NCBI GenBank assembly: GCA_028583415.1 | Contig: CM053269.1 | Location: 28,338,254 to 28,402,253 of the forward strand | DNA length: 64,000 nucleotides | DNA from: Protea cynaroides | Lineage: Eukaryota > Streptophyta > Magnoliopsida > Proteales > Proteaceae | Direction: 5' to 3' | Shown here: positions 11,905-23,395 of the stretch, in pieces | How the letters are laid out: each line of letters starts with the position of its first letter | Numbering within the stretch: the stretch's first letter is position 1 | Notes under the pieces: generated by a model | Told to the model about the DNA's origin: nothing | Seen by the model: only the letters and a program-made list of their open reading frames with translations | Databases searched by the model: none | Program-made: the position numbers and the translations under genes

Positions 11905-12050
11905 GTCATACGGTCGATGGCCTACAGTCGCATGTTGTGTGACCATAGGTGCGACCTTCAAATTCCTAGCAACTTACTGAGACTTTATGGTCGATCATAA
12001 GGTCGATCATTTTGGTTGAATTGTGCGACCGTAAGATTCAAAATCAGTTT
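11905..12050. repeat. Internal GGTCG word cluster of A1, before the antisense gene
   Basis: Five GGTCG/CGACC cores by hand count in about 140 bp, with flanks TACGGTCGA, TATGGTCGA and GTGCGACC, the same variants as in this element's LTRs. It lies upstream, on the plus strand, of the inferred 5' exon of the antisense gene. A2 has its cluster at the same place with another flank (GAGGGTCG). Confidence 0.7.
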
Positions 12051-12632
12051 TAAAACTTATTTTTTTCGAGATTTTCCCTCCCATTCTCTTTTCCTTTCCT
12101 ACGGTCACAACTCAACTCGCCACCACTGAGTTGCTATAGTATCAACCGTATGAATTTGGTGATTCTTTCATTGATCCACAATCGCCATTCCATTCCTCGA
12201 GGTATGTTCTCTACTCTTACTCCTTTTTAAGCTTTTATACCTAGGTTTTGCTCCATTTATAGGGTTTTCTTCAAATTAATATTTTTCTGATCGTAAAAAT
12301 TTGATTTTTATTGGGGGTTATTGCTCTTGGCTACCCAATGGAAGAAAGCCCTCAAGAAAATTAGAGTTTCATCTGTTAGTTTAGTAGAAACTTGAAAATT
12401 CTCATTTTTGACCTAAATTTTGGGGTTTTATCCAATTGTCAAAATTTCTTCAAATTCGACCTACCTAATTTAAATTTCCAATTGTATGAGCCTTGTAGGA
12501 TGGTTTGGGACCTATGTGAGTCCTCCTGCGTTTGGATGAAAAGTGAGGCTTTTTTCCATTGTACGTCGTTATGCTGTCAAATTTTCAAATTTATCTAACT
12601 TGTTTATCTTATTTTCTTCGCTTGTACTTATC
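12051..12632 (+). other. 5' leader and decayed intron of the A1 antisense gene
   Basis: Aligns with the leader of the A2 antisense gene. A donor-like CGAG|GTATGTTCTC lies at 12202 and conserved intron sequence follows (TAAAAATTTGATTTTTATTGGGGG). The acceptor, TTGCAG in A2, reads TTGTAC here, so the splice site has been lost. No other feature is seen. Confidence 0.45.
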
Positions 12633-13890
12633 ATGGTTCGCACTAAGGTTCATCGAGTTCATGACCCACGTCGCTTCCAATCCTTGGAAGTAGAAACACA
12701 TACCCTTGGTTTAATCGAAAGAAGGTGGAAGGGGGTAGATGTGTTAACTTAGCCCATTTAGCCTTGTTTGATGTGGAAAAGGCGTTTGGTGATATGAGCT
12801 AGCTTCCAGTGATTCTGTACGAGGCTTGCACTCTCCCGGACTTGGTCAAACAATTCTACTGTCACCTACAGGTAGAGGGCGACTTAGAGGATGTGGACAG
12901 GGGTAGAGAGCTTTGGATCACTAGCTGGGGAAAAGGGGTTCTGATCTCTTTCAACTGTCAGGAGTTGGCTGATCTCCTAGGCATCTCAAATGATGGTCAG
13001 TTGGTTTACTGTGCACTCAGGGAGCCATAGTTTCTGTCTACATAGGTGCGTGCAGAAATAGATTACCAGATTCTTCGGGATGACCGCTGGGAGATGAAAG
13101 CAGTCAACCTGTGTCCAGAGCCACAGGTCTTCTGTAAGATTATACAGCATAATCTTACTCCCTAGGGTGGACACTACGAGATGGTCTCACAGCTGACACA
13201 GTACCTGTTATACAGTATCTGTATTAGGCAGCCAGTCTACCTCCCATATATTATTCTTCGGACTATGCACAGAGCTATGTTGCCTGACTCGAGAGGTAAC
13301 TTGTCCTATGGGTGACTAATCTCCACCCTACTCACTCATCTACAGGTGGAACTAGTGGATGAGAGGATCTTTGAGGACACCTTCTCAGCTGACCTTGATT
13401 GGGAGGCCATCAGCAGGATGGGCATGAGAGAGATACAGGTCAGTGATGACGAGAGGAATGCTATGAGACGTCCTCTTACTAAGGTAGAGGCAGTAGATGC
13501 AGAGGAGGCAGCAGCAGCAGAGGCACATGTGAGTGATGATGAGGAGGATGATGATTGGATGTACATGGATGTGGATGCCATCCCTCCCCCATCACCACAT
13601 CATTCTACTGGAGCTGGCCCTTCATGCCTTCTCATTCAGCTGGCCCTTCATGCCCACCACCAGCTGACATGAAGGGGTTGTTATGTGAGATTCAGGAAGC
13701 TCAGCGAGTGATTGATTGGAGAGTAAGAGAGCTTCTAAATACCCAGCGCTCTACAGACCAGTGGGTAGCGGATCTGATAGCTAGTCTTCGAGCGACTCAC
13801 ACTCAGGTGGCCTGGCTCGCGAGAGTATATGCTAAGGACTATGATAGAGATTGTGAGGCACCTCCTCTTCTAGCACCCCCAGCTCCATGA
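12633..13890 (+). pseudogene. Antisense gene of A1, 'putative plant transposon protein' type
   Basis: Lies opposite to gag-pol between gag and the primer site. The ATG at 12633 and the N-terminal VHDPRRF segment match the A2 protein. After a frameshift near 12760, the segment LPDLVKQFYCHLQ...DLLGIS aligns at 12830-13000. Copy A1 also keeps a middle part missing from A2 (about 13140-13345: a YEMVSQL, YLLYSI, LRTMHRA, GNLSYG pattern). The C-terminus is Glu- and coiled-coil-rich, with acidic MYMDVD and proline stretches, ending at TGA 13888-13890. In-frame stops near 13028, 13043, 13163 and 13313 and a frameshift near 13560-13670 kill it. The family is assigned from remembered pattern only. Members are common in plant retroelements and function is unknown. 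Confidence 0.65.
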
Positions 13891-14157
13891 TTGTCCCATT
13901 ATCTTCTTTACTTTTTATTCTACAGGATAACTGTCCGGATTGTGGACCATACTCTGATCTGGATGTACATTTGTATTATTCCCCTTTGATATATATAATT
14001 CCTTTCTCATTTACTTATGTGTATTATTCTCTTTCTTTGTTTATCTCTCAAACAACACAAGTGCTTATGGTGTGTTCTTATTACAGTTTTTAATTTTATC
14101 CTAACTCAGTTCATGACTCATGTGGAAGTAGTTAGGTCAATGGGTAGAACTTGAGAT
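13891..14157. other. Region between antisense gene and primer site of A1
   Basis: AT-rich; would be the 3' UTR of the antisense gene and the 5' leader of the sense RNA. It is conserved with 61401-61660 (GATAACTGTCCGGATTGTGG and similar). No reading frame. Confidence 0.5.
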
Positions 14158-14169
14158 ACTCTGATACCA
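14158..14169 (-). other. Primer-binding site of A1 (tRNA-iMet)
   Basis: On the minus strand TGGTATCAGAGT, one base from the standard TGGTATCAGAGC that pairs with the 3' end of initiator tRNA-Met. It is three bases inside the 5' LTR. The A2 copy has the exact 12-mer. Confidence 0.9.
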
Positions 14170-14172
14170 AGT

Positions 14173-16116
14173 TATCACACCCTAATTCTGGTCTAACCAA
14201 ATTAGTGTGATGAACAACCAATAAATCAACGGTTCAACCAGGATCTCGTATAGGTCATACCCACCATATCAAACCACAAACACATTCCACGATAATAATC
14301 AAAGGTAATAAACAAATAAGTGGAAGTCTTACAGATAATGAACTGAGTGTCTAATAATGATAATAAATAATTAATTTGATTATCTCCAAAACTCAAGACA
14401 TAAAAGTAAATAATCCATTACATGTTTCATTAATCAAATATAACTAAACTGATGCCCTACTCATACCAACACGTAAGCCCCTATTGGCGAGGGCTTGCAA
14501 ACTGGGCTTGCAACTAACCAATCCTAATGCCAAACACTGTATCCAAGGCCTCACCCCAACATCCCTCAATACGTCCATAGAGATAGAGCTAAGGCCCCCC
14601 AGCAGAGTCAGAGACCACACGGTCTGAGACCGCCTCCCTTGATGCCCTACGACATAATAGTTCTGCTAAGGTAATGGCGATACGACGATGTTAGTGGGCA
14701 AAACTTGAGTAAAGATATAGCTAGAGTCTGGTGATGAGGTCAAAGACCACCATGCCACGTCCTCCCCCTGATGCTTCACTCGCATCCAACACACCAGTCA
14801 CACACATACATTCACATGCCTATTCCTAGCATCATCATCATCATCATCATGTTATAAATAAATAGAATTAAATATGCATGAACAGTAATAGCAGGAATAT
14901 TTGATGACATGTAAGATGCACATTACAAGCATACAAGCATAGAATCAATCATTGCGTTGGACTCAATAAAAATAAACAGTTTGTTATTAACCAATTAGTT
15001 TAGGTCTTGTTTCCTCACCTGTTAGCAATACTCGATCTCCTTCCAAGTCTAGAAATTCTCTTTTAATCAATTTAACAACCTAAAAGTTATATGAATTTGA
15101 GTTAGGGTTCATATGCATAATGTTACAGCAGTAGGAAATCAAAATAGAGCACTGATAGGTATCTGATTAATCCTATGGTCTCATACTGTATTGACCTTAC
15201 TGCCTACGGTCGATACCCTACGGTCGCATATGGTGCGACCGTAGCTACGACCATATGATTCCTGAATTTTCCCGAATGCCTATGGTCGATCCTCTGGTCA
15301 TGCTGGTCATGCTATGGTCGACTGTAACTGCGACCTTGAGATTTCTGGTCACAGACTACATGCAATTCGAGTTGTTCCTGGGTCAAATCCTCTGATCTTC
15401 AATTGAACTTATTTTAAGGTCATCCTATGGCCATCATTAGTAGTTTCTTATCAATCCTAATCATCAAACTCTCTCCTCATGGTTCTCGTTGGGATTTTCT
15501 CAAGGAAATCATATGGATCATAATATGTTGATATTACCTATTTTTCATAGAAGTCTTATTCCTTAGAGTTTATATCTCCAGAGATTAGGTTCATACCTTT
15601 CCCTGTGATAGAGAGCCAATCTCTTCTCAGCAAAACCCTCTCCTTAGCCTTTTCTTCTTCTCCTTGTCTTCCTTCTCTTCCTTCTCTTCCCTTCTCTTTC
15701 TATAGGGTTTACTAATGTTCTAAAAGAGTGAAAAAGAGCTGAGGGACTTCCTTTATATAGAGGAAAACTCTCCATATAGAGTCCTCTTTCAATTAGGAAA
15801 GAAATCCCTTAGTAAGTTTCCAAAACTCGGAGTCTGATCTGGGGTCTCACGGTCAATGGCTACGGTCGCAGAACCCATCGATCGTAGGGTCAAAATCGTC
15901 GACCGTGGGGTCTTGGATTTGTGATCTTCATTCTTACCATATGGTCGACCATACCTACCCAGGTATGCGACCATATGTATACAGTTTTGGGTGTTGAGTC
16001 GATTTTTATACCTGGTTTATGATCTATCTTCACACGTTCTGTCCACTTGGTTTAGGAATGATGGGAAGACCTGACACGATACGGCTAAACTAAGTTACTG
16101 GAGTGCGAGTCTTACA
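14173..16116 (-). repeat. 5' LTR of A1
   Basis: A 1944-bp reverse LTR. Relative to the 3' LTR it lacks about 400 bp; the joint lies at about 14452, where the 3' LTR has 4868-5274. Word cluster 2 is at about 15172-15350 (seven GGTCG cores by hand) and word cluster 1 at about 15838-15985 (five cores). The outer end has GAGTCTTACA followed by the gagac duplication. Confidence 0.92.
15752..15759 (-). promoter_or_regulatory. TATA box of the A1 5' LTR
   Basis: TATATAAA on the minus strand, in the conserved context seen in the other family-A LTRs. It would drive the genomic RNA leftward through PBS, the antisense gene region and gag-pol. Confidence 0.65.
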
Positions 16117-17505
16117 GAGACTCCATGAAAGCAGTTACTGAATAGTCACTTGCATCAGAATCTAAAAAGAAGTATCGATACGAGGGTGATCCCATCCCAA
16201 CTCAGTGAGAAATCAGGTATTACATGCATGCCTCACACAATGAAATGAAATGCAATATTTTATTTAAGTCTCAGGGCTAATGTTTCTACTTGGTATCATA
16301 TTGAGATTCGACCAGTGCTTTTGGTCCTGCTTACGGTCCCTTAGCCTCCAACTCTCATATGTCATGCAAGGGTAGAAGCTGAATATACGACCCTGGAATG
16401 TTAAACAACTTCTCTAAGCAAACCCCCTTCCAGGTCTCGGACTCTTTAGGCTCATCACCTCCCACCATAGACCCAATCTAACATCAGGGACCCCAGGCCG
16501 ATCTGATTCTTCCATCAGGTCCCGAACCAAGAAAGTATGAGTCTATACCAGCACCTAAACCCCTACTGGTAAGAGTGTAGAGAACAGGATAATGACATCA
16601 CCTATGTCTATTATGTACATTAATTTAATCATGGCTGCTCACCAGCAGAGATCCTTGGGACCACTCCAATGGACCACTATGCCCTGCTAGAGTTCTAGTA
16701 AATCCAACATGATATGTGTGCCCGTACTCCTACATGCCACATGAACCATCATACATGGGTAAACATATGCATAATAATGAAAGGCTATAACCTAGCAGAG
16801 ATCTCCAGCACCACTCCCATGGAACACCTTGCCGCCACTAGGTAATAGCATAAACAATATGGTCTGTTCTATTGTGCTCCCACATGCCACACGACCATTG
16901 TACCCAAACAATATACAATCCACAAACATAGTTGTTGTAATGAAATGCATGCTCAGATATAAACAAGTATTGGATGGCATGTTATTAAGCATAATATAGA
17001 CATGTTATAAATGCCCTAGGTCTACGGACCAGACCCCTTACCTGATAGCATTACAAATGCTGCTGTACTGTGAAGTTGACAGAAGACTTCCATTTTACAT
17101 GTGTCCATTCACTTATTTAAGTAGATAATCTTATTAGGTTGGTTGTACATCTTTTAACCAGTATGGACAAGCCTTATACGTCCATACACAGGTCCCAAGA
17201 TAAGCCGAGAATTAACGGTTGGTCCCCAATAATCCTTGCTAGGCATACTGGCCAATAACTAGAACCGGATGATACATCCCGGAATCACCATCCAGTTGAC
17301 ATTTAGGCATTTTTTATTTTACCCTGAATTGGAGGGTGAATCAGATGATTATCCATTCGACCTACCATCCGACTATATACACTGTTATAACAGTGGGCTT
17401 CCAGAAGGTTATCCGAAGGCTTTACCGGATGGTGTATCATCTGACACTGCCTCCGGCTTATCCTTAAGCCTATCCGGAGGCCCAGGTCAATCAGATTGAG
17501 AGGGG
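16117..17505 (-). mobile_element. LTR fragment of family B, part right of A1
   Basis: Continues the fragment at 4387. It matches the reverse complement of about 29340-30760 of the intact B LTR, for example AAGAAGTATCGATAC, CTCAGTGAGAAATCAGGTAT, and the CCGGATGG and TCCGGAGG word region at 17265-17500. The outermost ~970 bp of the LTR, including its TATA region, are missing, so it is a truncated relic. Confidence 0.85.
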
Positions 17506-17606
17506 GTGTCTTATTGATCTTTAATGTGATCTATGTTCGATAAATCACATTCTATCGAACATGATTTCTCTTGTTCTACTTTAAACGAAGAGGAGGAAGA
17601 TGGCCT
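17506..17606. other. Short spacer with a 10-bp inverted repeat
   Basis: Unassigned sequence between the LTR-B break and the TRIM. It contains ATGTTCGATA ... TATCGAACAT about 10 bp apart. No coding potential. Confidence 0.4.
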
Positions 17607-18230
17607 TGTTGGGAATTAGAGAGTAGATCCTTGGCCACTTTATATATGTGAGAGTCCCTCCACTTACCAGTTCGAACTTTTGAGTTGAAAAACTTAACAT
17701 TGTATCAGAGCTTCAGGTTCCCTCTCATAGTAATCCTAAAAAGAGGGTCAGTCACCGAAAGAGAGACACCAGATGCACAAAAGAGGAACTATGATCACCC
17801 AAAGAGGGACTACATGTCACCTGAAAAGAGGGACCAATCACATGAAAAAGGTCATGTATTACCACATATACTACCTCATGTACTGCCACCCAAAAGATGG
17901 GCAACACATGAGGGGGGAGGATTGGGAATAGTCCCACATTGCTTAGAGACTAGAACCCCGGGTGCCTTATGTATGTGAGAGTCCTTCCACTTACTAGTTC
18001 AAACTTTTGAGTTGGAAACTTAACATGGTACAGAGCTCCAGGTTCATTCCGTACAGTCACACAAAAGAGATACCATATACTAAGTGTATTGTCACCTAGA
18101 AGAGAGGCAACACGTGAGGACGAGTGTTGGGAATAGTCCCACATTGCTTAGAGAGTAGATCCTTGCCTACCTTATATCTACGAGAGTTCCTCCACTTACC
18201 AATTCGAACTTTTGAGTTGAAAAACTTAAC
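17607..18230 (+). mobile_element. Tandem TRIM with three short LTRs
   Basis: Three copies of a roughly 95-110-bp repeat that begins TGTTGGGAATAGTCCCACATT and ends AAACTTAACA: 17607-17699 (lacking about 15 bp), about 17920-18025, and 18125-18230. The first two are each followed by a tRNA-iMet-like primer site (TTGTATCAGAGC at 17700-17711; TGGTACAGAGC at 18026-18036) and a non-coding interval of 99 to 220 bp. Tiny LTRs, a PBS and no coding region define a terminal-repeat retrotransposon in miniature, which must use enzymes of other elements. Three LTRs indicate tandem recombination of two copies. I find no clear target duplication. Confidence 0.82.
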
Positions 18231-18674
18231 CGGTCTAATTTCATTTACTCCTGAATATAACTTATCTATCAAATTTTTATAATCTTTTTCATCACTAAGA
18301 TTGAATTCTTGAAATAACTTAATTCTATTGTCATAATTCTGTAAAAGGTTAAAAAAGAAAGAAAAATAAAAAAAATATAGAGCTTGAAACTGATTCATTT
18401 GACACCAATTTTATATTAGGATGAAGTTAACTTCAATGATAATATGTACATAAGCATGAGCATGCTAGGGAACTTCGATACCATGCCTTGAACCTGCAGC
18501 CGACATATATTACATTTTATTCCCAATTACAAAATTCTGAAGGCCACATTAGTTGTAAGAATAAAAAACTTAATTATTGCCTTTTGAACATGCTCAGTTA
18601 TAACGAATTCTTAAATGAGTGCTTAATCGATATAATAACATTGTAAATTAAGTTCTCTCTTGTTTTCAATTAGA
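18231..18674. other. AT-rich region without a supported gene
   Basis: A minus-strand open stretch at 18398-18231 (asparagine- and lysine-rich) could be a piece of a plastid or other AT-rich gene, but I cannot match it. The frame runs into the TRIM. Otherwise nothing is recognised. Confidence 0.25.
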
Positions 18675-18800
18675 TTTGATTTGCACCAATTGGATGTGAA
18701 GAATACCTTCTTTCTTCAACTGTTTTAATAAAACTCTAGTTCAGTGCCACCCAATAGGCTTTTATGGAAACTTCAACAGTTTATAGACTGATGATTTTAG
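18675..18800 (+). pseudogene. Possible Ty1/copia RT remnant
   Basis: A short stretch reads LHQLDVKNTFF, close to the copia RT block LDVKNAFLHG. A PPIGFYG-like piece follows in another frame about 55 bases later, which could be the usual QPPGF region. Only a few dozen residues remain, so this is a weak call. Confidence 0.3.
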
Positions 18801-19095
18801 AAATTTTATAATTTGTGAATCCTTTTGTTTAATCCTAGCAGAGAAAATAAGTTTTTCTTATTTCTCCTTTGGAATTAGATCAAGATTTCACTTCAATTAT
18901 TAACCAGACCTTTAGAATAAAAAAAATATATACAAATGACGTCGATTAGTTAATTCTTTTCTAATTAAAATATCCCAAGGCTTAGTATAGTTGTATCTTG
19001 TAGGAGCAAAAAAAAAAAAAAAAAAAAAAAAGAGACACTAAATAATGATGTACACACTGTCGGTAGCACAAGTATTCTCACACCCTCTTTCCACC
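18801..19095. other. AT-rich spacer with a 24-bp A run
   Basis: The homopolymer A run is at 19008-19031. It may be the tail of a retroposon, but I find no matching body or target duplication. Nothing else is seen. Confidence 0.4.
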
Positions 19096-20235
19096 TTGAT
19101 CATGTGAACACCCGTGGTTCGTGACGCAATCCCTCCATATGCCAATCGACTTGATGTGTACATCCCTCCCTCAAAACTCAATTATTGATGTTGGACCTAA
19201 TTGTTTATAATGAATTACTAGCTAACTTAATCATCATTGAGAATAATTGTTATAAATTTTAATACATGAAATTCAAAAGAACATGCCAACTAAGATAATT
19301 CAATTAACAATCATATCTTGAGAATTAAAATTGATAGCGACCCCCCACATACATTCTCGCCACACACAATAACATTTTCTTCTCAGACAAAATATGGCCC
19401 CCTACTTGTGCAAAAATCGTCTCCAGCCCCCTCATCGCGACGGGCTGGAATCACCGGTATGCGTGCGGTGCATTCCAGCCCATCGAGTGCGGGCTGGCCG
19501 GATGTGAGTCCCCTACTTGTCTCCTGTCCCCTCATTAGTCCGAGTTTCCACTCCTTATGGGAAACGCTTGCCCAAGTTTTAATTAATTACTTTTCATAAG
19601 AATGATTAGTATTTGAGAATTTTTAATGCTTGAAAACCATAACAAGTGTCATGTGATTATATATAAATAATAATATTCATATAATAATTTATATGAAATT
19701 TGAAAGAATATGCCGTGAATCATGAGGCATTCCCTCCCATATGTCTATTGACATGATGTACAAATTTTTCACTCAAAACTCAATTATTGGTTTTTAACCT
19801 TATTGTTTATAATGAGATTAATAACTAATTTAATCAATATTATAACATTGAAAATAATTCCTACAAATTTTAATACATGAAATTTCAAAAAAAATGACAC
19901 CTAAAATAATTCAATTAACAATCATATCTATGAGAAAAAAAAAATTAATAGATGACGCCACACATACTGACATTCTCTCTTCTGACAAACTGAGATCTCA
20001 CTGAACGAATTCGTTTCCCATCTTCTTATTAGTCCGGTTTTCCACTGCCGCTTTGTGAGAACTGCCCTAGTTTTAATTATACTTCCTAGTATTTTGAGAT
20101 ATTTTAATGATTGGAAATAATATTAATTTTTTTTATTATATATAATTAGGTCAACAAACCTTGCCTTGGTTTTAATTACTTTTCCTGATTGGTATTTTGA
20201 GATTTTTTAATGTTTGGAAATCATATTAAGTCCTT
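19096..20235. repeat. Diverged direct duplication (2.2 copies)
   Basis: A unit at about 19096-19640 recurs at about 19706-20130, and its last ~80 bp again at 20155-20235. Shared landmarks include CTCAAAACTCAATTATTG, GATAATTCAATTAACAATCATATCT, a TTCCACT...GCCCAAGTTTTAATTA block and TTTTAATG-TTGGAAAT. The first unit has a C/G-rich insert at 19430-19500. No coding signal. Confidence 0.7.
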
Positions 20236-20237
20236 TT

Positions 20238-20238
<1 letters not shown>

Positions 20239-20315
<77 letters not shown>
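20239..20315. repeat. (TA)n microsatellite
   Basis: About 38 TA units. A second (TA)12 run lies at 20671-20694. Confidence 0.98.
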
Positions 20316-20319
<4 letters not shown>

Positions 20320-20393
20320 AGATAAATTATTATTGTCATAAAGATCTATTATTATTTCAAATACACCTTTTGTATTAGTGTATATCCCGTTTA

Positions 20394-21277
20394 TGTTGGG
20401 ACCCCATCGGTTTTTATAGGGGAGGACTCATGGCGATTGGTCGTTTCCGCAGAAACAGATTTAGGACAGTTTGAGCCCATATTTTGTGTAATCTTCTTGT
20501 CCATCACACGGATATGGGCTTTGGAATTGTTGGGTTTTCCTCCTCACACCCACGTGGGTGAGGGGGACCCACTCCTATTACCTCCACAACGAGGCTATTC
20601 TCAAAAAAAAGGCAACTTTCCTTTCTTGGTTTTCTGGTTTTCTGAAACCGTCTCCCAATATGTCAACTTTTATATATATATATATATATATATATTAAGT
20701 GATTTTTCCAAAGTTTAGAGAAACCCGTGAGCATCTCTTCTATAGAGGCAAATCCGAAGTCAAAAAATTCAAGGTTTCGAGTGAGAAAGAGAAATCTGAT
20801 TTTTCTTCATTCTTTCATTAGAGAATAAATACTCTTATTTTTTGTACGTGTGACATGACGGTATTTTTTGTGTTCAGAAAAGAGAGAAAGGTGATCATTC
20901 TTCTCAGTCTTTGTTACGTCTTCTTCGATGTGAGAGTATTCTTGTTATTCTTGGATTACCACCAATTGTTTTGGTGAGTTATTTATAATCCCCAAGAGTG
21001 AGTTATTTCTCTTAGAGATTAAAAATCTTTAGCTATAACTAGAGGAGATTGTATTGTGTACCCATTATTATTATAGTGGAGATTTATCTAGACTAGGTCT
21101 CTTGATTTTTTCCACTTCACCTTAGAAGGGTTTTTCACGTAAAAATTAGATTGTTCTCTTGTGATTTGATTGTCTCTATTTATTTCCTTTACAATATCTC
21201 TATGCATATTTTTTGTGGTTGCGTATTCCAGTGGTTTGCATACAAGAAGAAAAGGTACTCTTGTGTTTTCCCTAACC
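20394..21277 (+). mobile_element. Possible copia-type solo LTR
   Basis: Starts TGTTGGGACCC and ends near TTTTCCCTAAC, with a 3' part resembling the U5 of plant copia LTRs (GGGTTTTTCACGTAAAAATT followed by TTGTTCTCTTGTG). I find no target duplication or primer site, so the limits are approximate. Confidence 0.4.
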
Positions 21278-21921
21278 GGAACAAAGTTCAATTTATTGGT
21301 ATTGGACACGGTATCGGCCAATGCCAAAACCAACCTATACCGATACGAGTTGGTGATACAGACAATCGATAAGCGACATGTGACCAATACAAATAAAAAA
21401 GAAAAAGTAACATGAATAATTAAAAATCAGAATCCGCCTTGGCCTGTACAGATATGAACCGGCCGTTCAGCCGATCTGAAACCTATTACTAAAATCATGC
21501 TTTAGAAACTTCTAATTCCAAGTCTATATGTATAAAATTTCCCTACTGAAATATTTGGACTGACCCAGTTTTGGTTTTCTGTACTTTGGCAGACAGATAT
21601 ATTTTTTGTTTCAATATTGGTTTAAATTGGAAAATTTTTATCAATGAGGCTTTTTTATATATATTATTATTGTTAATTTCTGTATAGGCATTTTTTCGGA
21701 ATTTTTCTGTTCCCACACGATTTTTGGTAAGTTTATCAAATTGAGGTAGTTTGCAGTGCTTAAGGGCAAAATATTTTTTAGCGTCAGCCTTCCGCTCCCC
21801 CCCCCGCGGGGATTCCGGCCCGACCTTGCTTTGGACAGGATTAAAGAACCTGCTTAAGGATCATTTTTGGCCCCTCTTTACAGGATTAAAGAACATCATT
21901 TCCAACCCATGATGTCATTTA
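21278..21921. other. Unassigned intergenic DNA
   Basis: Contains repeated words of the type GGTATCGGCC and CCGATACGAG at 21300-21365 and a C-rich run at 21797. It probably derives from old repeats. No gene is supported. Confidence 0.4.
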
Positions 21922-22959
21922 AGCTTTGATTAGTTGAAAGTGAAATTTTTTTTTGGTAAAAAATTGAAAGTGAAATTAAAGAGGAGGAAAAGTGAAAAAC
22001 ATAAAAAATAAAACTTTTGTAATTATTACACCACATAATCACATGAATATATAACTAATTCCAAATCGGTCTATATTTTAGTTATTAACTCATATTCTGC
22101 TTTGCATCTAAATCCCTAGCACTCGAAAAGTAAAATAAAATTTACACCTAATAAGTATCATTATTAAATATAGTAAGAAATGTAGGTGTTTTATAGAATC
22201 ATGTTATATTATAGGATAAATTTCAGCTACCATCCAAAATAGTTTTAAAACATCACCTACCATCCACAACTTTCAAAAAACATCAGCTACCACCCAAACG
22301 TTTACCACCGTTAATCAAATAGATCCACTTCGTTAAATGAATCCGTTAGTTGCTGATGTCATCTAAATCGATTTTAAAATAGACATTTTTACCCTTTTTC
22401 ATTCTCCCTTCTTTCTTCTCCTTCATCGTTCTCCCCTCTTTCTTCTCCTTCATCGTTCTCCCCTCTTTCTTCTCCGTTGTTTGAGACGTATACCGAGGGA
22501 GGTTGAAGATGAGGGATGAACCAACAAAGGATATATCTCTGTCTTCTTTTTCTTTTTCTATCTATCTGCTTACTCTAATTTTTCCTCTTCCACCACCAGC
22601 AGTAGGTGGTCCCTCTGCTTCTCTCTTATGATTTAGTTATTTGGTTTGGGGCTTTAATAGGGCTTTAACTTGTAGCATGCCAATCAACTAAAACCAGCGA
22701 TCAGAAAAAAAACAACAAAAGCAATTTCAGTGGAAATAATACAGCAAATGTACCTCCTTCACTCCTTCTTCTCCAATTCTTCCATCTTCGTTCTTGTCCA
22801 CCCTGCAATTTCAATGGAAATAATACAACAAAATTGATATAATTATGAGTAAACAATTAAATAAATAAATCAAACAATGAACGCTTTTTAACTTTCATCT
22901 ATTTCATAAATACATGTTGAAGAAGGATCTGGAGGCGACAATCGAAACTCTCATATGAG

Positions 22960-23080
22960 ATTTATCACCAAAACTCAGAGAGCTCCTCTTTGCTGATCTT
23001 ATCGATCTTCATCCTTCTCCTTCGACTGAGAGCATCGAACAACTCTAGCGCAAATTCCTAGGAATCCCTCATTCCTTTTG
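22960..23080 (-). pseudogene. Captured RBOH fragment, second exon piece
   Basis: On the minus strand: an EFALELFDALSRRRR stretch followed by MKIDKISKEELSEFW, a conserved segment of plant respiratory burst oxidase homologues just before the EF-hand region. One in-frame TAG precedes it (where RBOH proteins usually have Lys), and a TGA follows the EFW. It is separated from the upstream exon piece by an intron-like interval of about 90 bp, so the MULE captured genomic DNA and not a cDNA. Confidence 0.8.
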
Positions 23081-23175
23081 AAACCCTTTTGAAACAAAAT
23101 GAGAAAGATGTCAGTATCAATGATTCTAATTGAAGGTAATGCAAATTAGAGAGGAAGGTAGAGAGAGAACCTCTA

Positions 23176-23395
23176 CACATTGCCCAAAATCAAAGCGCTG
23201 AAGGAAACCATCTTTGGCGAATTTCTCGAAATTGTTTTCGATTTGGCTCCATCCATCGAAGCCTTTCTAGTTACTAATGAATCGGAGTCCTCGAAGAGCT
23301 TTATGAGCTCCAGATTTAGTCTGATCCAGGGCCGCTTCTTCTCTACGGCGAGCCCTAGCTGCCAGAGCATCACCTGCACCATTCTGAGATGAAGA
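23176..23395 (-). pseudogene. Captured RBOH fragment, first exon piece
   Basis: On the minus strand: an Arg-rich stretch, then DQTKSGAHKALRGLRFISN, a stop, and FDGWSQIENNFEKFAKDGF ending near DFGQC. This is the N-terminal NADPH_Ox domain of plant RBOH proteins and, from memory, closest to the RBOHF branch. The parent protein is a membrane NADPH oxidase making superoxide. Only this fragment lies inside the MULE, and it has a stop, so it makes no oxidase. It could still give antisense or small RNA against the parent gene. Confidence 0.82.

Larger units (their letters stand above)
4590..16116 (-). mobile_element. Complete family-A chromovirus (A1), Ty3/gypsy Tekay type
   Basis: An 11.5-kb element with two LTRs, PPT, PBS, gag, protease, RT, RNase H, integrase and a C-terminal chromodomain, plus a gene on the opposite strand between PBS and gag. 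The target duplication gagac (4585-4589 and 16117-16121) is perfect. The internal domain order and the tRNA-iMet primer site fit the chromovirus branch, and the gag and chromodomain style fit Tekay/Del. Every ORF is interrupted, and the protease and RT active sites are damaged, so it is not autonomous. It inserted into a family-B LTR. Confidence 0.93.

Noticed and set aside
18231..18398. Asn/Lys-rich minus-strand frame, possible plastid DNA insertion
   Set aside because: I could not match it to a specific plastid gene, and the frame runs into the TRIM LTR. Left as unassigned.
20437..20718. Short plus-strand frame ending in a (TA)n-coded Tyr-Ile run
   Set aside because: It crosses a microsatellite inside a possible copia LTR and has no domain.
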